Positions 38,017 to 46,355 of a DNA stretch of 53,375 nucleotides are shown in pieces. Under the pieces are notes generated by a model. It saw nothing but the letters and a program-made list of their open reading frames with translations. It had not been told where the DNA came from and made no database searches. The stretch comes from a virus, in IMG/VR virus record IMGVR_UViG_3300036816_000028, positions 1 through 53,375 of that record; one strand, written 5' to 3'. Position 1 is the stretch's first letter. Each line of letters opens with the position of its first letter. Made by a program: the position numbers and the translations under genes.

Positions 38017-39804
38017 GTGCCCGAACAGTTCGAGAAGACCGACAAGTACCCGGCGCCGGATGACCTCACCACGGTTTCCGACGCCGACCTTCAGGAGCTG
38101 GAGACGGAGTTCGTCGGCTCCTTCGACGCAGTCCACAATCTCCAGGACTTCACCCCGGAGATGGTGGAGTACGCGATGGGCCTCCGGAACGACCTGGACC
38201 GGATCAAGGCGGAGCTGTCCGCCAGGGCCGTCCGCGCCCAGACCCAGGCGACCCAGGCCAAGCTGAAGGCGGACCGCCAGATGGCGGAGCTGAAGGAGGC
38301 CGTCCACGGACCGGCCGAAGGCTCCCCGGAGGCTGTCGCAGCGGCGGCCATCGACCAGTCCAAGCGGGACGCCGCGCTGGCGGAGGTGGTCTCCACGTCG
38401 GTCGTCAAGGGCTTCATGGAGATCCTGGGCGACCGCGCGGGCAAGGAGATCGTCAAGGGTGCACGCGGCGGGGCCGTCGTCGCCTCCCTGGGTGCCACCG
38501 CGGCGAAGGCGCCGAAGCCTGGCGTCCCGTCGCAGCGCCTGGCCATCACCGCGGCGGGCTCCGGCCAGGATCTCCCGTCCCTGGACGCGCTGGCCGCGGA
38601 GTTCACCCGCATGGCCCAGGGCGTGCCGACCACCCGCCTGGGCGGGAACGCGCCCGTCTACCCGGTGGCGAAGGTCCGGAACGACTTCGAACACACCGTC
38701 GACAGTCGGACCTCCCCGGGTGAGGTGGAGGAGATCTGGCGCAAGCTGGTCAACCGCGAGACCCAGGAAGCCCTGGTGGCCGGTGGTGGGTGGTGTGCCC
38801 CGTCGGAGGTCATGTACGACTTTTTCAACATCGCTGACAGTGACGGCGCGATCGACCTCCCCACGGTCGGCGTGAGCCGGGGCGGCATCCGCTTCCCGGT
38901 CTCCCCGTCCATCGGTGACGTGTTCTTCCAGAACGCGGGCACCAACCCGGCGTCCGGCTTCGGCGGTTTCGCCTTCCCGTTCAGCAACGCTTCCGACCCG
39001 TGGCTGTGGACGGAGGCCGATGACATCGCGACCGTCACCGGCTCCGTGAACAAGCCGACGCTCCGCGTCCCCTGCGCCAGCTTCAACGAAGTGCGGCTGG
39101 AGGCGTACGGCCTCACGGTCACCGCGGGCAACCTGACCGACAGCGCGTACCCGGAGGCCACCCGGAACTTCATCCGGCTCCTGCGCGCAGCCTACGCGCA
39201 CGCGATCAATGCGCGGCTGATCGGGCTCATGGACACCGCGTCCGGCAGCACGAACACCATCGGCGCCATCACGACCGACCCGGCCGCGCCGCGCATCTTC
39301 AACGCGGTGGCCCTGGCCGCCACGGACTACCGCGCGAAGTACGCGATGAACACGAACGCGGTGCTGGAGGTCATCATCCCCTACTGGGTCCGGGAGGTCA
39401 TCCGGGCCGACCTGGCGTACAAGCAGGGGATCAACTCCACGGAACTCCTGGCCGTCATCGACTCCCAGATCGACGCGTTCTTCACGGCGCGCAAGGTCCG
39501 GGTCCAGTGGGTGAACGACTACCAGGTCCGCGGCTCCGGCCAGTTCGGCGCGGCGGTCCAGACCACGTGGCCCACCACTGTGAACTTCATGGTCTACGCG
39601 GCCGGGACGTTCCTCCACGGGACCGGCCTCCAGTTGGACCTGGGCGTCGTCCGTGACTCCGTCCTGAACGCGGAGAACGACTTCACCGCGGCCTGGGCGG
39701 AGGAGGCGCACCTGATCGCGATGGTGGGCCACGCCAGCCGGAAGTACACGGTGGCCTTCCAGGTCAACGGCGCCAGCGGTGGCGGCACCACCGCGCGCGT
39801 CTGA
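38017..39804 (+). CDS. major capsid protein (HK97-type) with scaffold region
   Basis: 595 residues. The N-terminal ~110 residues are coiled coil (LQELETEFVGSF; RAQTQATQAKLKADRQMAELK), acting as an in-line scaffold (delta domain), which explains the lack of a separate scaffold gene. The rest reads as an HK97 fold, with EVRLEAYGLTVTAGN, NFIRLLRAAYAHAIN and the late VLEVIIPYWVREVIRADLAY. Proteolysis by the fused protease upstream would remove the N terminus. Start GTG at 38017. Confidence 0.78.
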   Translation: MPEQFEKTDKYPAPDDLTTVSDADLQELETEFVGSFDAVHNLQDFTPEMVEYAMGLRNDLDRIKAELSARAVRAQTQATQAKLKADRQMAELKEAVHGPAEGSPEAVAAAAIDQSKRDAALAEVVSTSVVKGFMEILGDRAGKEIVKGARGGAVVASLGATAAKAPKPGVPSQRLAITAAGSGQDLPSLDALAAEFTRMAQGVPTTRLGGNAPVYPVAKVRNDFEHTVDSRTSPGEVEEIWRKLVNRETQEALVAGGGWCAPSEVMYDFFNIADSDGAIDLPTVGVSRGGIRFPVSPSIGDVFFQNAGTNPASGFGGFAFPFSNASDPWLWTEADDIATVTGSVNKPTLRVPCASFNEVRLEAYGLTVTAGNLTDSAYPEATRNFIRLLRAAYAHAINARLIGLMDTASGSTNTIGAITTDPAAPRIFNAVALAATDYRAKYAMNTNAVLEVIIPYWVREVIRADLAYKQGINSTELLAVIDSQIDAFFTARKVRVQWVNDYQVRGSGQFGAAVQTTWPTTVNFMVYAAGTFLHGTGLQLDLGVVRDSVLNAENDFTAAWAEEAHLIAMVGHASRKYTVAFQVNGASGGGTTARV

Positions 39805-39841
39805 TCCACCCCCGACGGCTTCGACAGAAAGGCGGTGAACA

Positions 39842-40783
39842 GTGGCCGCAGCACGTCAGATCGTTGACGGTCCTTCGTTCACACCGCTGCCGTACGGGCT
39901 CTGGTCCGCTGTCGAGCACCCCACTCCGACCGGTCCGCACTGGCAGAACGGTGTGACCTGGTCGGAGTGGTGCGGCGGTGGCGGTACGACCTATGACCCG
40001 TGCCTGGCTGTGACGGGTACGGGTGGTTCTCCGGCCGGGGGCGGTCCGGGAACCCAGGCTCCGCTGGCGGGGAACATCACCCAGACCAACCGGGGCGCCA
40101 CGTCCTTCACCGTCTACGCGGAGTTCGACTGCTCCGCGGTCGGCAGTGTGGGCGATGCCCGGCAGGTGGCCGAAGACGCTCTGAACAGGGTGGAACAGTG
40201 GCAGGTGGGCGCGGCCTTCTGGACCGGTACCGCGGGCGCGACCGCTGCGGGGCCGACGCCCCAGAAGACCGTGTTCCCCCACCTGGCCGCCGCTTCGTCC
40301 TTCACGGAGGCCGGTACCGGGATCGTCATGCAGCCCGCGGCGTCCATCGTCGCTACCGGAACCGGCGATGATGCGGCCATCACTATGGGCCAGTTGGAGG
40401 GGGCGCTGGCCGACTGCTACCACGGCCAGGGTCTGATCCATGTGGCTTTCGAAGCGCTGGCCACCCTGGAGGCGTTCAAGCTGGCCAAGCGCGACCCGGC
40501 CGACCCGACCAAGCTGTACAGCCCGGCCGGTCACCGGATCGTCGTGGACTCCGGTTACCCGGGCACCGGGCCCGACGGGGCGTCCGCCCCGGCGGCCACA
40601 TCGTGGGTCTACGGCACCGGCGCCATGTTCGGGTACCGCGGCCAGGTGATGATCCCCACCCAGCTCTACCAGTCCTTCGACCGGACGGAGAACACCGTCC
40701 GGATGATTGCACAGCGGACCTACCTTCTCGGGTGGGATTGCTGCCTGTTCGCGGCCCGGCTCAACCTGGGCGTGTCCCAGTAA
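39842..40783 (+). CDS. virion structural protein, unassigned
   Basis: 313 residues, beta-rich with FTVYAEFDCSAVGSV, RVEQWQVGAAFWTG and YHGQGLIHVAFEALATLEAF. This gene sits directly after the capsid gene in many actinophages. It could be a second head-lattice, decoration or head-tail protein. GTG at 39842 follows AAAGGCGG. Confidence 0.55.
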   Translation: MAAARQIVDGPSFTPLPYGLWSAVEHPTPTGPHWQNGVTWSEWCGGGGTTYDPCLAVTGTGGSPAGGGPGTQAPLAGNITQTNRGATSFTVYAEFDCSAVGSVGDARQVAEDALNRVEQWQVGAAFWTGTAGATAAGPTPQKTVFPHLAAASSFTEAGTGIVMQPAASIVATGTGDDAAITMGQLEGALADCYHGQGLIHVAFEALATLEAFKLAKRDPADPTKLYSPAGHRIVVDSGYPGTGPDGASAPAATSWVYGTGAMFGYRGQVMIPTQLYQSFDRTENTVRMIAQRTYLLGWDCCLFAARLNLGVSQ

Positions 40784-40794
40784 AGGGGTGAGAA

Positions 40795-41496
40795 ATGGCC
40801 ACCACATCGTCCTGTGCAACACCGATCAAGGGCACGATGTACCGCATGGTGAAGCTGGACACGTGCGGCAACCCCGTTACGGGGACGGGCTCCATCCAGA
40901 TCGTGGGGAAGGGCTTCATCCAGGTCCAGATGGAGCCGCAGTACGAAGACGGGACGGAGTTCTTCGAGCGCACCGCGGACGGCTCCGTGTGCGTGAACCA
41001 GAAGGACGACCCGGTCCTGAAGCGACTCCAGCTCACGATGGACTTCTGCGAGATCAACACCACGGGCGCGTCCTACATGATGTCCGCCCGGGAGCTGGTC
41101 GTGACCAACACCGGGTACGGCTTCGCGGTGGCGGAAGGGCTGTCGTCCAACCGCTTCAGCTTGGAACTGTGGCAGCAAGTGGCGGGCGCCGGGGCGTGCG
41201 ACCCGTCCGGTCTCCAGCGGTACATCTACCACGCGTTCCCGAACTGTGGCGCGTCGAAGATCGGCTCCTACACCGTGGAGAACGACCGCGGCACGCTTCA
41301 GATCATCTGTGAGACACGCGCCGCTTCGACGGCCGCGAACATCGGGTGGCTGGACGGACCCGGTTCCGTGTCCTGGCTCCCCGCCGGAACGGTGAACCAG
41401 GCCGGTGGCGGCACGGGCATCCTGGACCACTGGCTGTTCAACATCACCACCGTCTCCCCGCCGACGGCGGCCTGTTCGCCCCAGGCCATCACGTGA
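40795..41496 (+). CDS. probable major tail (tube) protein
   Basis: 233 residues. A tube-like beta pattern: KLDTCGNPVTGTGSIQIVG, FIQVQMEPQYEDGTEFFER, VCVNQKDDPVLKRLQLTMDF. I recall this EDGTEFxxxNxxGxxCVNxK pattern in actinophage tail proteins. Six Cys could form disulfides. The gene order (before the chaperones and tape measure) fits. Confidence 0.5.
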   Translation: MATTSSCATPIKGTMYRMVKLDTCGNPVTGTGSIQIVGKGFIQVQMEPQYEDGTEFFERTADGSVCVNQKDDPVLKRLQLTMDFCEINTTGASYMMSARELVVTNTGYGFAVAEGLSSNRFSLELWQQVAGAGACDPSGLQRYIYHAFPNCGASKIGSYTVENDRGTLQIICETRAASTAANIGWLDGPGSVSWLPAGTVNQAGGGTGILDHWLFNITTVSPPTAACSPQAIT

Positions 41497-41801
41497 TCCC
41501 GATCCTCCAGCCTCCGGCGCAGCGATGGGAGTGCCCGAACTGTACCGTCACATCAGTGACGTACGGCCAGGACAACCGCTTCCACCGCTGCGCCGGGCTG
41601 GGCGGCCTCACGGTCGCCATGGTCCGGTCCGGCCTCCACTGCAAGGTGGAGGCCGTGGTCCGGGAGGACTTCGTGGGGGCGGAGGACGTCACCTACGACG
41701 CGGCCGGGCGGCCGATCACCGCCGTGGTCACCACGCGGGACGACGGGAACGACGTCACCGTCTACGCGCCGACCGCGCACATGGAGGGGAACGGGTCGTG
41801 A
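41493..41801 (+). CDS. zinc-ribbon virion-region protein
   Basis: 102 residues. CPNCTVTSVTYGQDNRFHRC suggests a zinc site (about 13-32), then GLTVAMVRSGLHCKV and strands. GTGA overlap on both sides. Function unknown; perhaps an internal or connector protein. Confidence 0.55.
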   Translation: MIPILQPPAQRWECPNCTVTSVTYGQDNRFHRCAGLGGLTVAMVRSGLHCKVEAVVREDFVGAEDVTYDAAGRPITAVVTTRDDGNDVTVYAPTAHMEGNGS

Positions 41802-42277
41802 GCTGGACCGCAAGCGCCATCTTCCGGGAGTGGCCGAACCAGACCTTCCAGGCGTCCGGCACCGGGTACACCGGTCTGGACTCCGACACGGTCAAGGCCG
41901 CTCTGTACAACAACACCGGCACGCCGGACAAGGACGCCGCGGTGGCGTCGGCCGGGTACAACACCGGCCAGTGGGTGACGGCCAACGAGGTGACCGGAGC
42001 GTCGGAGTGGGTCGCCGGTGGCCGCGCACTGGCGTCCAAGACCTTCACCAGCCCGGCCAGTGGGACGTTCATGTTCGACGCGGCCGACCTGACCGGTACC
42101 GCGACCGTGACCATGGCCAACGTCTACGGCTGCCTGGTCTACGACGACACGATCAGCGGCGGGACCGTGGCCAAACAGGGTGTGTCCTTCCATTACTTCG
42201 GCGGGGCGCAGTCGGTGACCGCCGGAACCTTCTCGATCATGTGGAACGCGAACGGTCTGCTCCGCATCACCGTGTGA
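41798..42277 (+). CDS. virion structural protein, unassigned
   Basis: 159 residues, beta-rich (SAIFREWPNQTFQASGTGY; FMFDAADLTGTATVTMANVYG; GLLRITV). Tail or head-decoration protein by location. GTGA overlap with the zinc-ribbon gene. Confidence 0.55.
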   Translation: MSWTASAIFREWPNQTFQASGTGYTGLDSDTVKAALYNNTGTPDKDAAVASAGYNTGQWVTANEVTGASEWVAGGRALASKTFTSPASGTFMFDAADLTGTATVTMANVYGCLVYDDTISGGTVAKQGVSFHYFGGAQSVTAGTFSIMWNANGLLRITV

Positions 42278-42291
42278 GGGGCTGACCGGCC

Positions 42292-43593
42292 ATGGCCACC
42301 ACGTTCGTGAAGAAGGCGTCCGGCCAGTCCGGCTCCGCCTCCCTGACGCTCCCCCTGACCATGGCGTCCGCTCCGACGGCCGGAAACCTTCTGGTCTTCG
42401 CCATGGCCGGGGACAAGAACACCGGCGCTCTGACCCTGGTGGGGTTCACCCAGCTCCAGTCCCTGCTCTCTGCGTCGGTGTCCCTGTACCTGGCCTGGAA
42501 GGTGGCCGACGGTACAGAAACGGCCATCACTCCCACCTGGGCCACGGCGTCGGCCACCGGGAACGTGGCCTGGTACGGGGAGTTCAACGACCCGGCCGTG
42601 ACCGGTGCGGCGGCCTGGCAGATCTCCGCCCAGGCCAGCCACATCACCGATGAGACGAACGTGACCTCCTGGTCCACCGGGACGACCGGGACCACGTCGG
42701 CCGCCGGGCTGGGGTTGTCGGTCATCTGCATGGACTCCGCCGACTCCGTCACCGACGGGACGACCGCCTGGACGAACAGCTTCGCCGCACTGTTCACCAC
42801 GCTGGCCTCCGCCGGTGCGCGCGGAGGGCTGCACCTGGGGAACGCCCAGATCTCCTCCGGTGTCACCGCGGAGTCCACCTTCAGCTACACCCCTTCCGCG
42901 ACGCTGCGGGACCAGCTCTCCGGCGCCCTGGCAGTCTTCAGCCTGGTCCCGCTGCCGACGGACAGTGCCATGGCGGAGTCCCCTACCGCGACCGGCTCCT
43001 CCTTCGGAGCGTCCACCGCGCTGGCCGTCAGCACAGACGCCCCTACCGCGACCGGCTCCTCCTTCGGAGCGTCCACCGCGCTGGCCGTCAGCACAGACGC
43101 CCCTACCGCGACTGGAGCGGCTTTCGACATCGCGGCGGGCCCGGCAGTGCTCCCCGTGGCGCCGGTCGCCACCGGAGCGGCCTTCGATGCGGGCGGCACC
43201 GCGCTGGGCGTCGGCACGGATACCACCGGGGCGTCCGGAGCGTCCTTCGACACGGGCGGCATCGCGCTGGGAACCTCCGCGGCGGCGCCCGGCGCCACGG
43301 GGAGCGCCTGGGATGTGTCGTCCGGTCTCCTGGTCCAGCCGGACACCGTCCAGGCCACTGGAGCGGCGTACAGCGCTTCGGTGTCGGTCGCTGTGACCGT
43401 GACAGCCGCCGCTGGAGCGGCGTCGGCCGTCGGAGTCGCCTTCGACGTTCGGTCCAGCTCCCCCCAGACACCGATCCGACTGCGGATCAGCGGCAAGGAA
43501 CCGTCCGGCCGGACCGGGGGCTATCAGCCGGTATCCTCCTGGGCAGGACGCGAGCCGTCCAGCCGTGCGGAAGGATCGGAGGCGGGGTCGTAG
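42292..43593 (+). CDS. repeat-rich virion protein
   Basis: 433 residues. Residues 1-225 form a beta-sandwich resembling the N terminus of the large minor tail protein at 49743 (both start MA-x-x-FV and share NLLV/NLLL strands). Residues about 230-390 hold eight units of about 20 residues of the form PTATGSSFGASTALAVSTDA, the first two identical at DNA level. The tail after residue 395 is basic and may be read from a partly degenerate end. Likely an elongated surface or tail-fibre-like decoration. Confidence 0.6.
   Translation: MATTFVKKASGQSGSASLTLPLTMASAPTAGNLLVFAMAGDKNTGALTLVGFTQLQSLLSASVSLYLAWKVADGTETAITPTWATASATGNVAWYGEFNDPAVTGAAAWQISAQASHITDETNVTSWSTGTTGTTSAAGLGLSVICMDSADSVTDGTTAWTNSFAALFTTLASAGARGGLHLGNAQISSGVTAESTFSYTPSATLRDQLSGALAVFSLVPLPTDSAMAESPTATGSSFGASTALAVSTDAPTATGSSFGASTALAVSTDAPTATGAAFDIAAGPAVLPVAPVATGAAFDAGGTALGVGTDTTGASGASFDTGGIALGTSAAAPGATGSAWDVSSGLLVQPDTVQATGAAYSASVSVAVTVTAAAGAASAVGVAFDVRSSSPQTPIRLRISGKEPSGRTGGYQPVSSWAGREPSSRAEGSEAGS
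42981..43112 (+). repeat. 60-bp perfect tandem duplication
   Basis: Bases 42981-43040 and 43041-43100 are identical, and a third partial copy continues to 43112. It encodes one 20-residue unit of the repeat protein, so the copy number changes by recombination or slippage. Confidence 0.9.
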
Positions 43594-43928
43594 TGGCGGA
43601 CATCACCCTGGGCCCGTACGTCGTCGGCGAGAAGCCCGCGCCGCTGGAGTACACCTTCCTGGACAGCTCCGGTACGCCGCTGGACCTGACGGGCTACACG
43701 GCGGCCTTCCGGTGCCAGGAGCGTTTCACGCCCGGCGCCTTCGACGGAACGGCCGCCATCCCCACCGGCACGGACGGGATCGTGGTGTACACCTGGACCG
43801 GCAGCGAGTTCCCAACGTCCGGCCGGTACTTCGCGGAGCTGTGGGCCGGAAACGGGACCAACCGCTTCGCTTCCCTGCGTATCCGGTTCGAAGTGGCCGC
43901 GCCCGTTGGCGACGTCCCGTCCGTCTGA
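43593..43928 (+). CDS. small beta-rich virion protein (BppU/Ig-like)
   Basis: 111 residues. PLEYTFLDSSGTPLDLTGY, GIVVYTWTG and SGRYFAELWAG suggest a small Ig-like or baseplate upper protein domain. GTG at 43593 shares one base with the upstream TAG. Confidence 0.5.
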   Translation: MADITLGPYVVGEKPAPLEYTFLDSSGTPLDLTGYTAAFRCQERFTPGAFDGTAAIPTGTDGIVVYTWTGSEFPTSGRYFAELWAGNGTNRFASLRIRFEVAAPVGDVPSV

Positions 43929-43937
43929 GAGGCTGCC

Positions 43938-44741
43938 GTGACCGCTGACTTCGGACCCTGTTCCGCCTGGGACCCCATCTGGCCGTGCGACATCTCCACC
44001 TGGTCCCCGGCTGCCACCGGCCTGGCCGCTGAAGCGGCTACGTCGATCGTCTGGGCGATGTCCGGCCGTCGGTTCGGCACCTGCTCCGTGACGCTCCGAC
44101 CGTGCCGCCAGTCCTGCTACGGCAGTGGCTGGGAGGGTTGGTCCCAGTTCTCCCGCTGGTCGAACACCTACACGTCCCCGCTGGTCTACGGTGCTGGGCG
44201 GTTCGGCTGGTGGTTCGACACGGAGTGCGGCTGCGGGGCGGTGTGCGGGTGCTCCCGGCTGTCCCAGGTGGAGCTTCCGGCGCCGGTGAACTCGATCACG
44301 ACCGTCCTCCTGGACGGAGCGGCCATGCCCGCTTCCGGCTACCGGGTGGACGACAACCGGTGGCTGGTCCGTACGAACGGCGGCCGGTGGCCGCGCTGCA
44401 ACGATCTGACGAAGGACGACACCCAGCCGGGTACGTGGTCGGTCACCGCGCTGTACGGAGAGGACGTCCCCACCGGAGGCCGGATCGCGGTCGGCGAGAT
44501 GGCCTGTGAGTACCTGAAGGCCATGGACGGCCAGGACTGCTCCCTCCCGCCGGGCGTGACCCAGCTCGCACGCCAGGGCGTGACGATCGAGCTTCCCCAG
44601 CCGTCGGAGCTGTTCAAGGACGGGCAGACCGGACTGTACACCGTGGACGCCTTCATCGCGTCCGTGAACCCCCACGGGCTGGTCCGACGCTCCCGGGTCT
44701 ACCGGGTGGACGGCCGCCCGCCGCGGAGGGCCGGAACATGA
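43938..44741 (+). CDS. head-to-tail adaptor-like protein
   Basis: 267 residues with many Cys (SVTLRPCRQSC, FDTECGCGAVCGCSR) and LFK-type helical end. Motif LRPCRxSC is common in actinophage head-tail adaptors. GTG start at 43938. Confidence 0.55.
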   Translation: MTADFGPCSAWDPIWPCDISTWSPAATGLAAEAATSIVWAMSGRRFGTCSVTLRPCRQSCYGSGWEGWSQFSRWSNTYTSPLVYGAGRFGWWFDTECGCGAVCGCSRLSQVELPAPVNSITTVLLDGAAMPASGYRVDDNRWLVRTNGGRWPRCNDLTKDDTQPGTWSVTALYGEDVPTGGRIAVGEMACEYLKAMDGQDCSLPPGVTQLARQGVTIELPQPSELFKDGQTGLYTVDAFIASVNPHGLVRRSRVYRVDGRPPRRAGT

Positions 44742-45250
44742 TCCAGGGCGATGACCGGTGGTGGCAGGTGGCCAGTCGGGTGGTCACGGCGGTGTACGCC
44801 GGGCTGGCGGTGGCGCCGGAGCGGTACGGCGTTGTCCCGGGCGCGGTTGCCTGGGACGACTGTGACTGTGGCCTCCTGGCCGTCTCCTGGACGCTGTCCT
44901 ACCCCAGCGACGTCTTCCCGGCCGAACAGGCGGGCGTGAACGGGAACTGTGACTCCGCTTGGGAGGTGTCGGAGTTCCTGATTCAGATCATCCGGTGCGC
45001 GCCGGGTCCGGGACCGAACGCCAACGCTCCGACGGTCAAGGCGCTCTCCGACGCGGCCCGCCTCCAGGACACCGACGGGAACCAGGTCGTGCGGTCCCTG
45101 TCCGCGCTCCTGTGCACGATGAAGGACGCATACGACATTGACGACTTCCTGGTGACCCGGCGCACCCCGCTGGGGCCGGAGGGCGGCTGCGTCGGCAGTG
45201 AACAGCGCTTCCTGGTCGCGCTCCCCCGCATCGTTCCGGCTACCGTGTAG
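44738..45250 (+). CDS. head-tail connector/tail completion protein
   Basis: 170 residues. VPGAVAWDDCDCGLLAVSW, YPSDVFPAEQ, GNCDSAWEVSEFLIQIIRCAP and RSLSALLCTM match a recurrent actinophage gene between adaptor and gp10-like genes. Cys-rich. ATGA overlap with the adaptor. Confidence 0.55.
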   Translation: MIQGDDRWWQVASRVVTAVYAGLAVAPERYGVVPGAVAWDDCDCGLLAVSWTLSYPSDVFPAEQAGVNGNCDSAWEVSEFLIQIIRCAPGPGPNANAPTVKALSDAARLQDTDGNQVVRSLSALLCTMKDAYDIDDFLVTRRTPLGPEGGCVGSEQRFLVALPRIVPATV

Positions 45251-45252
45251 CC

Positions 45253-45627
45253 ATGGCGGAGTTTCTGACGATCAACGCGACGGCCACCGAACGGCTGGCC
45301 GTCAACTCCTCCCGGTCGATCACCGCACGGAAGACCGCGGCTGTGGCCGGTATCGCCCGGATGATCGCGCCCGGCTCCATGAAGCAGAGCATCCGGGCCA
45401 TTCCCGGCGCCGGGGTCTCCCCCATCGGGATCGTGGTCTGCGACCACCCGGCGGCCGTCTACGTCATCCATGGCACGAAGGCTCACGTGATCAAGCCGAA
45501 GAAAGGCAAGTACCTGGCATTCCAGCCGAAGGGCGGAGGGAACACCGTCTTCGCGCGGATCGTCCACCACCCCGGTACGAAGCCCAACAACTTCATGCTC
45601 CGGGCGCTCCGGCTCACCCCGCGCTGA
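45253..45627 (+). CDS. HK97 gp10-like neck protein
   Basis: 124 residues. YVIHGTKAHVIKPKKGKYL and HHPGTKPNNFMLRAL are typical of HK97 gp10-like/tail completion proteins. Confidence 0.65.
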   Translation: MAEFLTINATATERLAVNSSRSITARKTAAVAGIARMIAPGSMKQSIRAIPGAGVSPIGIVVCDHPAAVYVIHGTKAHVIKPKKGKYLAFQPKGGGNTVFARIVHHPGTKPNNFMLRALRLTPR

Positions 45628-45656
45628 CTCCGGAAAGATCTTGGTCCGGACCGCGT

Positions 45657-45662
45657 TAGCGT
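45657..45662 (+). promoter_or_regulatory. possible leaderless promoter -10
   Basis: TAGCGT with exactly 7 nt to the ATG at 45670, the same spacing as at 9020 and 18570. No -35 and no SD. Confidence 0.35.
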
Positions 45663-45669
45663 CTTGACC

Positions 45670-46089
45670 ATGAAGGACTTCTCCCGGGCGCGGCCCACTG
45701 TAGGATTCAAGATCGATAACGACGTCTTCACCGGGGTCCCCGCCATGTCGGCCGACGACATGGTGACCCTGGTGGCGACGTTCTCCGACATGGACGAAAA
45801 CGACCCGGTCCAGGTAGCCAAGACGATCAAGAACATCGTCAGGAACCTCCTGGACAGCCGGTCGGCGGACGTCTTCGTCAACCGGATGGGCGACCGGACG
45901 AACCCGATCGAGTTCGACCAGGCCAACGAGATCATTCTCTGGCTGATGGGTGAGTACGGCATGCGCCCTACCGAACAGCCCTCACCCTCTGGGAGTGGGC
46001 CAGCCAGCCCGGAGTCTGGCATGAGCTTGACGGAACCTACGTCGGTCGCGGTATCGACCTCCTCTCCCTCCCCTGGGCCCAATTCCTGA
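45670..46089 (+). CDS. tail assembly chaperone, short form (gpG-like)
   Basis: 139 residues. MKDFSRARPTVGFKIDNDVF, VQVAKTIKNIVRNLL and QANEIILWLMGEYG fit a tail chaperone. After about residue 100 the sequence becomes a Ser/Pro-rich run (TEQPSPSGSG), the sign that the overlapping frame carries the real extension. Directly before the tape measure. Confidence 0.7.
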   Translation: MKDFSRARPTVGFKIDNDVFTGVPAMSADDMVTLVATFSDMDENDPVQVAKTIKNIVRNLLDSRSADVFVNRMGDRTNPIEFDQANEIILWLMGEYGMRPTEQPSPSGSGPASPESGMSLTEPTSVAVSTSSPSPGPNS

Positions 46090-46355
46090 ACGTGATCTAT
46101 GCCGAGATGCTTCAGCGCATGGACGTCAAGCCCGAAGAGGACGCGGAACAGATCCGCAAGGGCTTCGACAACCAGCTAGGCGTCTCCGGTTGGCAGGTGC
46201 CGGGACGGGAGCCGGTGTACGACGTGCCGGAAGTCGATCCGCGGGCACCGCTGTGGTGGCAGGGGGACGAAGAGGCCAGCTCCAGCTTCCTGGCCGCATA
46301 CGGGATCACGCTGACCGATGGTCCCCTTCCCGGAGAGGAATCCGCCAGTGGCTGA
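45670..46355 (+). CDS. tail assembly chaperone, -1 frameshift form (gpGT-like)
   Basis: The -1 frame is open from 45954 to 46355 and reads as protein: YRTALTLWEWASQPGVW, then GIDLLSLPWAQFLNVIYAEM. A slip between 45954 and 46089 joins it to the first ~100 residues, giving about 228 residues. The best site by eye is CCT at 45967-45969, which can re-pair as CCC. This is the classical G/GT arrangement of siphovirus tail chaperones. Confidence 0.68.
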
